A DNA stretch of 7,784 bases from JAICJR01 sp036491015 (lineage in GTDB: Bacteria; Actinomycetota; Thermoleophilia; Solirubrobacterales; Thermoleophilaceae), in assembly GCA_036491015.1 (NCBI GenBank), contig DASXCV010000217.1, positions 1 to 7,784 of the forward strand. The letters run 5' to 3'. Positions within the stretch are counted from its first letter, which is position 1. Every line of letters starts with the position of its first letter. Both the position numbers and the translations under genes were made by a program. Below, in pieces: positions 1 to 5,694 of this stretch. The notes beneath the pieces are model-generated. The model was not told the DNA's origin, made no database searches, and saw only the letters and a program-made list of their open reading frames with translations.

Positions 1-998
1 CGCCGCTGCATCGGCGTGTAGCCCGCCCGGTAGGGAGCGATCCGCTCGGCCAGGTCGCCGCGGCCGGCGTCCTCGAGCCGCAGCTTCGTGAACTTCTGGA
101 TCAGCTCGACCCCGCGGCGCGACTTGAGGAAGCAGATCGTCCGCACCTCGCGCTGCATCAGGTCCGCGAGCAGCGCGGCCGCCTCCGACAGCGCCGACGC
201 CCGCACGCCCTTGTCCTCGTCCACGAGCGGCGGGTTCCACATCGCGATCTGTCGCTCGGCGTGCGGCGCGCCGTCGCGCTGCACCAGCTGGAACTCGAGC
301 CCGGTGAGCTCCTCGGCCAGCTCGATCGGATTGGCGATCGTCGCGCTCGTGAGCATGAAGCGCGGCTCGGTGCCGTAGGCGTTCGCCATCCGCCGCAGCC
401 GTCGCAGCACGTTCGCCACCTGCGAGCCGAACACGCCGCGGTACACGTGCGCCTCGTCCACCACCACCCAGGCCAGGTTGGCGAACACGTCACCCCAGTT
501 GCGGTGATGGGGCAGCACCCCGATGTGGAGCATGTCCGGGTTCGTGAGGATCAGGTTCGAGCGGGCGCGGACCTGCCGCCGCTCCTCGCGCGGGGTGTCG
601 CCGTCGTAGATCGCGTGACGCAGGAACGGCGCGCGCAGCTCGGACAGCTTGCGCGCCTGGTCCTGGGCGAGCGCCTTGGTGGGGTAGAGGTAGAGCGCGC
701 GGGCCCGCACGTCGCCGGCGAGCGTGTCGAGCACCGGCATGTTGAACGCGAGCGACTTGCCCGACGCCGTGCCCGTGGTGACGATCGTGTGTCCCTCGCG
801 AGCAGCCGCGAGCGCCTCCGCCTGGTGCGAGTAGAGCTCCTCCACGCCGCTCGTGCGCAGCGCGTCGAGCAGCGCGGGATGCAGGTCGTCGGGCAGCGGC
901 ACGAGCTCGGCGGCGCGGGCGCCGAGCCGGCTCGTTGTGACAAGCTGCTCGCCCGTCAGGACGCTGGCCCACGGCCTCTCTTCGCTCACTATCGCCAC
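1..998 (-). CDS. DEAH-box ATP-dependent helicase, YprA/MrfA-like (partial, N-terminal part)
   Basis: The gene reads leftward and leaves the window after 332 complete codons. Visible parts are a Q-motif-like YSHQ (residues 56-59), Walker A TGTASGKS (75-82), YPTKALAQDQ (motif Ia, about 105-114), the Walker B box DEAH (181-184), SAT (motif III, 218-220) and the start of the second RecA domain (TICFLKSRRG, about 285-295). This set matches the superfamily 2 helicases related to Bacillus YprA/MrfA, which carry a C-terminal DUF1998 zinc-binding region and act in mitomycin-lesion repair. That C-terminal part lies outside the window, so the subfamily is inferred. I chose GTG at 998-996 because TACGCT lies exactly 7 nt upstream, as in other leaderless starts here. 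GTG at 989 in the same frame is the alternative and would remove three residues. The gene is divergent from the HAD gene at 1017. Helicase is sure; MrfA role is moderate. Confidence 0.88.
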   Translation of the reverse strand, partial: MAIVSEERPWASVLTGEQLVTTSRLGARAAELVPLPDDLHPALLDALRTSGVEELYSHQAEALAAAREGHTIVTTGTASGKSLAFNMPVLDTLAGDVRARALYLYPTKALAQDQARKLSELRAPFLRHAIYDGDTPREERRQVRARSNLILTNPDMLHIGVLPHHRNWGDVFANLAWVVVDEAHVYRGVFGSQVANVLRRLRRMANAYGTEPRFMLTSATIANPIELAEELTGLEFQLVQRDGAPHAERQIAMWNPPLVDEDKGVRASALSEAAALLADLMQREVRTICFLKSRRGVELIQKFTKLRLEDAGRGDLAERIAPYRAGYTPMQR

Positions 999-1016
999 GA
1001 GGGCCAGCGTAGTGAG
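985..1016. repeat. Inverted repeat CTCACTA-N18-TAGTGAG across divergent starts
   Basis: CTCACTA at 985-991 is the exact reverse complement of TAGTGAG at 1010-1016, with an 18-bp spacer. The left arm lies in the first codons of the helicase gene and the right arm abuts the TTG start of the HAD gene. Arms of this size and spacing could bind a dimeric regulator, but a 7-bp match may be chance and no regulator is in the window. Confidence 0.25.
1006..1011 (-). promoter_or_regulatory. Candidate -10 box (TACGCT) for a leaderless helicase transcript
   Basis: On the minus strand TACGCT (1011 to 1006) matches TANNNT. Seven bases (1005-999) separate it from GTG at 998, so transcription would begin at or next to the start codon. 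No convincing -35 hexamer is visible. It lies within the 18 bp between the two divergent start codons. Confidence 0.4.
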
Positions 1017-1826
1017 TTGCTCCGCTGCGTCTACACAGACCTGGATGGAACCCTGCTCGGCAGGGGCGCGTCCCTGTTCCGTGACGCCGAGGGTCTCTTC
1101 ACCCTGATGCCCGCCCGCGCGCTCGAGGCCTGCTTCAGAGCGAACGTGGAGGTGGTGCTCAAATCCGGGCGACGCCAGGCGCAGGTGATGGAGGACGCCC
1201 GCCTGATCGGGCAGACCGCCTACATCTACGAGATGGGCTGCGGCCTCGTGATCGACGGCGAGGAGACCCTCCTCACCGGCGACCTCCAGCCCGCGGACGG
1301 CAAGACGATTCACGACCTGATCGAGGAGTCGGGCGCGCCGAAGCTCCTGCTCGACACCTATCCCGGCAGGCTCGAGTACCACTCACCGTGGCACCTCGAC
1401 CGCGAGATCTCGCACCTCTTCCGCGGCCTCGTGGACGCGAACGAGGCCGACGCCCTGCTCGAGCAGAGCGGCCACGGCAACCTGCGCCTCGTGGACAACG
1501 GCGCGGTGGCCCCGAAGGAGTCGCTGCAGAACCTGGAGGGGACGCCGCGGGCCTACCACCTGATCCCGCGCGGCGCCTCGAAGGCCGGCGCCGTGGCGCG
1601 CCACATGCGCGCCCGCGGCTACGCGCCGGAGGAGTGCATCGCCCTCGGCGATTCGCGCGAGGACCTCGGAGTGGCCGCCGTGGTGGGGCGCTTCTTCCTC
1701 GTGGCCAACGCGGTGGAGAAGGACCCCGACGTGATGCGCGGCGCGCCTCCGAACGTGGAGGTCACCGAGGGGCGCAACGGCGAGGGGGTCTACGAGGCCG
1801 TGGTAAGGATGCTGGCCGAGCGTTAG
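1017..1826 (+). CDS. HAD-superfamily hydrolase (type IIB-like phosphatase)
   Basis: This is a 269-residue cytosolic phosphatase of the haloacid dehalogenase superfamily. Motif I, TDLDGTLL, is at residues 7-14, with D8 as nucleophile and D10 as acid/base. Motif II is S50 in VVLKSGRR. Motif III is K189 in GASKAG. Motif IV is GDSREDLG, with D212 and D216 as Mg2+ ligands. The large cap region between motifs II and III (about residues 60-180) fits the C2-cap (IIB) group, which includes sucrose-phosphate and mannosyl-3-phosphoglycerate phosphatases and Cof-like proteins. The substrate cannot be told from sequence. TTG at 1017 is chosen because motif I starts at once and no ATG, GTG or TTG lies in frame just upstream; the next downstream ATG (codon 31) would delete the catalytic aspartates. 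A weak GAGGG (999-1003) sits 13 nt upstream. The gene is convergent with the alpha/beta hydrolase, with a 31-bp gap and no clear terminator. Confidence 0.88.
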   Translation: MLRCVYTDLDGTLLGRGASLFRDAEGLFTLMPARALEACFRANVEVVLKSGRRQAQVMEDARLIGQTAYIYEMGCGLVIDGEETLLTGDLQPADGKTIHDLIEESGAPKLLLDTYPGRLEYHSPWHLDREISHLFRGLVDANEADALLEQSGHGNLRLVDNGAVAPKESLQNLEGTPRAYHLIPRGASKAGAVARHMRARGYAPEECIALGDSREDLGVAAVVGRFFLVANAVEKDPDVMRGAPPNVEVTEGRNGEGVYEAVVRMLAER

Positions 1827-1857
1827 CCCGGTCCTTGGAGGGCGGTCTTGAGCCAGA

Positions 1858-2667
1858 TCAGGCGGGTGAGGGCTGCGCAGAGCGCAGGAACTCGAGCACC
1901 GCGGCGTTGAATTCCTCCGCGCGCTCGAGGTTGAGGCCGTGCGTGGCCCGCTCGATGATCGTGAGTCTGGCGCCGGGAATCAGCTCGGCCAGCTCATGCG
2001 ACTTCCACGCGGGCACGAGGATGTCGTGCTCGGCGCCGATCACGTGCACCGGCAGCTTGAGGGACGGCAGCCGCTCGCGCGCCTCGTGCCGGCCAGTGGC
2101 CTCGGCCTGCCGCGCGAAGCCCTCGGGCTTCTGCGGATGCGGGTTGGCGAGCATCTGCTGGCGCAGGAACGTGATCCGCTCCGTTTCGTCGAACAGGTCC
2201 TCCGAGAAGCAGAGCAGCATCATCTGGTCGATCTGCTCCTCGTAGCTGCGGCGCTGGACGTCCGCCGCCATCATGCGGCCCGCCTTGCGCCCGTAGGCGC
2301 CCGCGCCGGCGAAGGTGATGGCGAGCGTGAGCGTCTTCACGCGCTCGGGCCAGCCGAGGACGATCTCCTGCGCGATCGCGCCGCCCATCGAGGCGCCCAC
2401 GAGGTGGAAGCTGTCGAGCTCGAGCTGGTCGGCCAGCGCGATCGCGTCGGCGGCGAGGTCGGTGATCTCGTAGGAGCCCTCGGCGTACGAGGACTGCCCG
2501 CAGTCGCGGTTGTCGTAGGTGATCACCTTGAAGTGCTCGCTGAGCGGCCCCACCTGGAATGCCCAGGCGAGGTGGTCGGCGCCCAGGCCCATGACCATCA
2601 GCAACGGCTCGCCGTCGCCCGCCACCTCGTAGAACAGGCGCTGCCCGTTTGCGTCTGCGATCGGCAT
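1858..2667 (-). CDS. Alpha/beta-fold hydrolase
   Basis: A 269-residue single-domain alpha/beta hydrolase. The nucleophile elbow GASMGG carries S93. The acid is D215 in GAEHDILVP and the base is H243 in ATHGLNLE, so the triad is complete and correctly spaced. The N-terminal region has the usual GLG oxyanion loop (27-29) and a TYDNRDCGQSS stretch (50-60), where related enzymes of the RdmC esterase or enol-lactonase type have NRD-G-S. No signal peptide is seen, so it is probably cytosolic. The substrate is unknown: ester, lactone or epoxide chemistry are all possible. ATG at 2667 is favoured because MPIADANGQRLFYEVAG is a normal start for the family, although the frame stays open upstream through the macrodomain gene. 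The gene begins 13 bp after the macrodomain stop on the same strand, so cotranscription is likely. No strong Shine-Dalgarno is visible. Confidence 0.92.
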   Translation of the reverse strand: MPIADANGQRLFYEVAGDGEPLLMVMGLGADHLAWAFQVGPLSEHFKVITYDNRDCGQSSYAEGSYEITDLAADAIALADQLELDSFHLVGASMGGAIAQEIVLGWPERVKTLTLAITFAGAGAYGRKAGRMMAADVQRRSYEEQIDQMMLLCFSEDLFDETERITFLRQQMLANPHPQKPEGFARQAEATGRHEARERLPSLKLPVHVIGAEHDILVPAWKSHELAELIPGARLTIIERATHGLNLERAEEFNAAVLEFLRSAQPSPA

Positions 2668-2680
2668 GAAGGCGGGGAGC

Positions 2681-3172
2681 CTACCCGGCCAGCGCGTGCT
2701 TGAACGCCGACTCGGCCTCGTCGCCGTGCACCGCGAACACGATGCGCTCGAGCGAGTCCATCCGGACACCCCGCGCGGCGTCCACCATGATCCGGGCCGC
2801 CTCGTCGAGCGGGAACCCGCCCACGCCGGTGCCGAACGCCACGAGCGCGACCGAGTGGCAGCCCAGCTCGTCGGCCTTCGCGAGCGCGGACTCGGTGGCC
2901 CTCCCGATGATCTCCGCCGACGTCGGCCCGCCCAGCTCCATCGTGGCCGCATGGATCACGTAGCGGGCCGGCATGTCACCGGCCGTGGTCTCCACCGCCT
3001 CGCCAAGGCCGATCGGGGCCTTCTCGTATGACTCGCGCTGCACCTCCGGCCCGCCCGCGCGGCTGATCGCGCCGGCTACGCCGCCGCCGTGCATCAGCCC
3101 GGTGTTGGCCGCGTTGGCGATCGCGTCCACCTCGAGCTTCGTCACGTCCGCTTGCAGGATCTCGAGCTGCAT
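2681..3172 (-). CDS. Macrodomain protein (Af1521-like, ADP-ribose binding or hydrolysis)
   Basis: A 163-residue protein made of one macrodomain. D9 in QADVTKLEVDAI matches the adenine-contacting aspartate. NAANTGLMHGGGVAGAI (20-36) matches the ribose-binding NAAN and the GGGV loop of Af1521-type domains. FGTGVGGFPLDEAAR is the phosphate-binding loop near the C-terminus. Such proteins bind ADP-ribose and often remove it from proteins, nucleic acids or O-acetyl-ADP-ribose; which reaction applies here is not visible. The start is taken as the second of two in-frame ATGs (3172) because GGAGG at 3185-3181 lies 8 nt upstream of it, against only 2 nt before ATG 3178. The gene is divergent from the LigD-type polymerase at 3191 and 13 bp upstream of the alpha/beta hydrolase. 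The pairing with a DNA-repair polymerase suggests a role in DNA-damage ADP-ribose metabolism, which is inference. Confidence 0.92.
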   Translation of the reverse strand: MQLEILQADVTKLEVDAIANAANTGLMHGGGVAGAISRAGGPEVQRESYEKAPIGLGEAVETTAGDMPARYVIHAATMELGGPTSAEIIGRATESALAKADELGCHSVALVAFGTGVGGFPLDEAARIMVDAARGVRMDSLERIVFAVHGDEAESAFKHALAG

Positions 3173-3177
3173 CCCCA

Positions 3178-3183
3178 TATCCT
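3178..3183 (+). promoter_or_regulatory. Candidate -10 box (TATCCT) for a leaderless polymerase transcript
   Basis: TATCCT matches TANNNT and lies exactly 7 nt before ATG 3191. No Shine-Dalgarno precedes that ATG on the plus strand, which agrees with a leaderless mRNA. A loose -35-like TTGCAG at 3152-3157 is 20 bp upstream, longer than the usual spacing, so I give it little weight. Confidence 0.45.
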
Positions 3184-3185
3184 CC
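3181..3185 (-). promoter_or_regulatory. Shine-Dalgarno (GGAGG) of the macrodomain gene
   Basis: GGAGG on the minus strand with an 8-nt spacer to ATG 3172. This spacing decides the start over ATG 3178, which would have only 2 nt. It overlaps the candidate -10 box of the divergent polymerase gene. Confidence 0.7.
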
Positions 3186-3190
3186 CAGCA

Positions 3191-4249
3191 ATGGCCCCGG
3201 CGGACGCAACGATCATCGACGCGGGCGGCCGCGATCTGCGGGTGACGAGCGGCGACCGCGTGATCTTCCCCGCCACCGAGCGCACGGCGGAGATCACGAA
3301 GCTCGAGGTGGTCGAGTACTACCTCGCGGTGGCGGACGGGATCATGCGCGCGGTCGAGCGGCGGCCGACGACCCTCGAGCGCTGGCCCAAGGGCGTGCAC
3401 CCGGGGATCGTCCTGTCCACGCGCGAGAAGGGCGGCGGCGATGCCTTCTACCAGAAGCGCGTGCCCAAGGGAGCGCCTGACTACCTGGAGACGGCGCGGA
3501 TCGAGTTCCCCTCCGGGCGCAACGCCGATGAGATCTGCCCGACCGAGATCGCCGTGGTGGGCTGGGCCGCGCAGATGGGCACGATCACGTTCCACCCGTG
3601 GCCCGTCCGGCGCGACGACGTCGACCATCCCGACGAGCTGCGCCTCGACCTCGACCCTCAGCCGGGCACCGACTTCGCGGACGCGGTGCGCGTGGCCGCC
3701 GTCGCGCGCGAGCTGCTCGGCGAGCTCGGCTACACCGCCTTCCCGAAGACCTCCGGCGGCCGCGGCGTGCACATCTACCTGCGCATCGAGCCGCGCTGGA
3801 CCTTCACCGACGTGCGCCACGCGGCGATCGCCTTCGGCCGCGAGCTCGAGCGGCGCATGCCCGGCGAGGTGACCACGAGCTGGTGGAAGGAGGAGCGCGG
3901 CGAGCGCATCTTCGTGGACTACAACCAGAACGCGCGCGACCGCACGATCGCCTCGGCCTACAGCGTGCGGTCGAAGCCGGGCGCGCCGGTGTCGGCGCCG
4001 GTCACCTGGGACGAGCTGCCCGACGTGGCGCCCGAGGACTTCACCGTCGCCACCATGCCGGCGCGCTTCGCCGAGATCGGCGACCGCCACGCGGCCATCA
4101 ACGACGTTGCCCACTCGCTCCAGCCGCTGCTCGACATGTACGAGCGCGACGAGGCCGAGGGTAAGGGCGACATGCCGTACCCGCCGGACTATCCGAAGAT
4201 GCCCGGAGAGCCGAAGCGCGTTCAGCCCTCGCGGGCTAGACCTGAGTAG
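3191..4249 (+). CDS. Standalone LigD-type DNA polymerase/primase domain protein (NHEJ)
   Basis: A 352-residue archaeo-eukaryotic primase-fold protein of the LigD polymerase-domain family, which fills and extends ends during bacterial non-homologous end joining. Family landmarks in order are RVIFP (23-27), FYQKRVPKGAPDYLET (86-101), FHPW (134-137), the metal-binding DLD (D153 and D155 in RLDLDPQPG), TSGGRGVH with H194, and the third carboxylate D243 in FVDYNQN, followed by YSVR. The three carboxylates match the catalytic aspartates of mycobacterial PolDom. A proline-rich tail, PYPPDYPKMPGEPKRVQPSR, ends the protein. No ligase or 3'-phosphoesterase domain is attached, so a separate ligase and Ku would be needed, and neither is in the window. 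ATG 3191 has no Shine-Dalgarno but has TATCCT 7 nt upstream. The frame stays open upstream, but that part is antisense to the macrodomain gene. Its 3' end overlaps the convergent amidase gene by 14 bp. Confidence 0.93.
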   Translation: MAPADATIIDAGGRDLRVTSGDRVIFPATERTAEITKLEVVEYYLAVADGIMRAVERRPTTLERWPKGVHPGIVLSTREKGGGDAFYQKRVPKGAPDYLETARIEFPSGRNADEICPTEIAVVGWAAQMGTITFHPWPVRRDDVDHPDELRLDLDPQPGTDFADAVRVAAVARELLGELGYTAFPKTSGGRGVHIYLRIEPRWTFTDVRHAAIAFGRELERRMPGEVTTSWWKEERGERIFVDYNQNARDRTIASAYSVRSKPGAPVSAPVTWDELPDVAPEDFTVATMPARFAEIGDRHAAINDVAHSLQPLLDMYERDEAEGKGDMPYPPDYPKMPGEPKRVQPSRARPE

Positions 4250-5669
4250 GGCGGAGGTCGGAGGTCGGAGGTCGGAGGCTGTGCTCCTGCAGGTCTATGC
4301 CTATCCGTATGAGCTCTGCTTCTCTGCCGCGTGGGGCTATCAGGCTGATGCCCACGTTCCATTGGGCGGGGATCGTGGCCACGGGCATTCCGGTCATGTC
4401 CCAGAGGGCGGTCAGGGCGATCATCGGGTCGCCGGGGCCGCCGGCGTGGCCGCGGTCGTAGCCGGGCCCGCGCTCGTAGGGCACGATCGGGAGCGTCGGC
4501 TCGAGCACGCAGTCCACGCCGTTCGCCCCGAACCACTCCTCCCACAGCGCGGTGCCCTCGGCGCGCCGCGCCTGCGCGCCCATGTAGGCCTGGGCGTCGG
4601 TGAAGCTCTTCGCGATCTCCACGAACTCCGCGATCGCCGGCCGGTACAGCTCGTGCTTGCCGGCGAACTGCGAGTGGAGCGACCAGGCGTCCGCCATCAG
4701 CACGACCAGCAGGTCGTTCCAATCGAAGGTCCACGGCGAGCTCAGCTCCACCACGCGCGCGCCCAGCTCCTCGCAGGCGCGCCGCGCCGAGTCGTACGCG
4801 GCCGCCACCTCGTCCTGCAGCTCCGCCGCCGCCGGGCGTTCGGTAAGCGCGATCGTCAGGCCGTCGAGCGGTCGCGGGCCGGGCCGGGCGCTGAGCGGCA
4901 GCTCGCCCATCGCCACGGGCGGCGGCATCAGCGCGCTCGTCTCGGGGCCGCCCTCGGCCAGCGCAGCCAGCAGCGCGGAGCAGTCCGCCAGCGTGCGCGC
5001 CATCGGGCCCACGTGGTCGAGCGACGGCGCGAGCGGCAGCACTCCGCCGATCGGCACGCGCCCGTGCGTGGGCTTGATCGAGCTCACGCCGCAACAGGCG
5101 GCGGGAATGCGCAGCGAGCCGCAGGTGTCGCTGCCGAGCGCAACCGGCACCATCCGCGCCGCCAGCGCCGCGGCGCTGCCGCCGCTCGACCCGCCGGCCA
5201 CGCGGTCGAGCGCCCGCGGGTTGCCCACCTGGTCCGTGGTGCCGCCGGCGGCGAACTCGTGCGTGTGCGTGTGACCGAGCGGCACCATGCCGGCGTCGCG
5301 CAGCCGCTGCCAGGCCACGGCGTCCTCCGTCGCCACGTTGCCCTCGAGCACGCGGCTCGACGCCGTCAGCGGCAGGCCCGCCACGCCGTAGAGGTCCTTC
5401 AGCCCGAGCGGGATGCCGCACACGAGCGGCGCGCTCTCGCCCTCGCGTGCCAGCCGCTCGTCCGCCGCACGCGCGTGCTCGCGCGCGAGGTCGGGATAGA
5501 GCCGCACCCAGGCGTTGATGGCATCGGGCGCGCCGTCGAAGCTCGGCTCGCCGCCGTTCAGCTCGTCGATCCGCCGCAGGCAGGCCTCCGTGAGCTCGGC
5601 CGAGGACAGCGACCGGCTCCGCAGCAGCGCCGATGCCTGGAGCAGGCCGAGGTCCGCGGGATCGGGCAC
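4236..5669 (-). CDS. Amidase-signature family amidohydrolase
   Basis: A 477-residue amidase-signature enzyme that hydrolyses an amide bond with a Ser-cisSer-Lys triad. K91 lies in GIPLGLKDLYG. The cis-serine S161 is in AGGSSGGSAAA. The nucleophile S185 is in GSDTCGSLRIPA, 24 residues later, the same spacing as S217/S241 of fatty-acid amide hydrolase. The usual DTGGS is DTCGS here, with C183 at an oxyanion-loop position. There is no sign of the GatCAB tRNA amidotransferase context (no gatB or gatC nearby), so it is more likely a general or catabolic amidase; substrate unknown. Length is normal for the family, but the last 14 residues or so look like an added tail encoded by the heptamer repeat. 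GTG 5669 is chosen because the family N-terminus begins there and TAGGTT lies 6 nt upstream. It follows the beta-propeller gene by 25 bp on the same strand and may be cotranscribed. Confidence 0.92.
   Translation of the reverse strand: MPDPADLGLLQASALLRSRSLSSAELTEACLRRIDELNGGEPSFDGAPDAINAWVRLYPDLAREHARAADERLAREGESAPLVCGIPLGLKDLYGVAGLPLTASSRVLEGNVATEDAVAWQRLRDAGMVPLGHTHTHEFAAGGTTDQVGNPRALDRVAGGSSGGSAAALAARMVPVALGSDTCGSLRIPAACCGVSSIKPTHGRVPIGGVLPLAPSLDHVGPMARTLADCSALLAALAEGGPETSALMPPPVAMGELPLSARPGPRPLDGLTIALTERPAAAELQDEVAAAYDSARRACEELGARVVELSSPWTFDWNDLLVVLMADAWSLHSQFAGKHELYRPAIAEFVEIAKSFTDAQAYMGAQARRAEGTALWEEWFGANGVDCVLEPTLPIVPYERGPGYDRGHAGGPGDPMIALTALWDMTGMPVATIPAQWNVGISLIAPRGREAELIRIGIDLQEHSLRPPTSDLRPTQV
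4252..4279. repeat. Heptanucleotide tandem repeat, four copies of CGGAGGT
   Basis: Four head-to-tail copies of the 7-mer CGGAGGT (the last is CGGAGGC) begin 3 bp after the polymerase stop codon. On the minus strand they encode residues 464-473 of the amidase, giving the repeated LRP at residues 465-467 and 472-474. Because 7 is not a multiple of 3, gain or loss of a copy would shift the amidase frame and move its stop. Confidence 0.9.
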
Positions 5670-5675
5670 CCGGGG

Positions 5676-5681
5676 AACCTA
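5676..5681 (-). promoter_or_regulatory. Candidate -10 box (TAGGTT) before the amidase gene
   Basis: TAGGTT on the minus strand ends 6 nt before GTG 5669, in the 25-bp gap after the beta-propeller gene. It could give the amidase its own leaderless transcript besides readthrough from upstream. Confidence 0.3.
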
Positions 5682-5694
5682 TCCGGCGGCGGGG

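Noticed and set aside
261..1016. Open frame continuing upstream of the HAD gene, which could make a 521-residue protein
   Set aside because: The 252 upstream codons are antisense to the helicase gene, which carries a full set of motifs there. The upstream translation is Arg/His-rich low-complexity sequence, and HAD motif I begins right after the TTG at 1017.
1827..1857. Rho-independent terminator between the convergent HAD and alpha/beta hydrolase genes
   Set aside because: No stem of useful length with a T tract is present in the 31-bp gap.
2668..2952. N-terminal extension of the alpha/beta hydrolase to 364 residues
   Set aside because: The extension lies in another frame of the macrodomain gene and reads as Arg/Ser-rich sequence; the hydrolase family start is at ATG 2667.
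3089..3190. In-frame upstream ATG for the polymerase (34 extra residues)
   Set aside because: These codons are antisense to the conserved start of the macrodomain and add nothing seen in the family. ATG 3191 has the -10 element at the right distance.
3179..4114. N-terminal extension of the macrodomain protein to 477 residues
   Set aside because: It is antisense to the polymerase gene, whose family motifs and catalytic residues are intact. The macrodomain also has its own Shine-Dalgarno before ATG 3172.
4236..5669. Amidase as GatA of the tRNA-dependent amidotransferase
   Set aside because: No gatB or gatC neighbour is present, the sequence around the nucleophile is DTCGS, and the gene sits behind a secreted dehydrogenase-like gene. 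A catabolic amidase is more likely.
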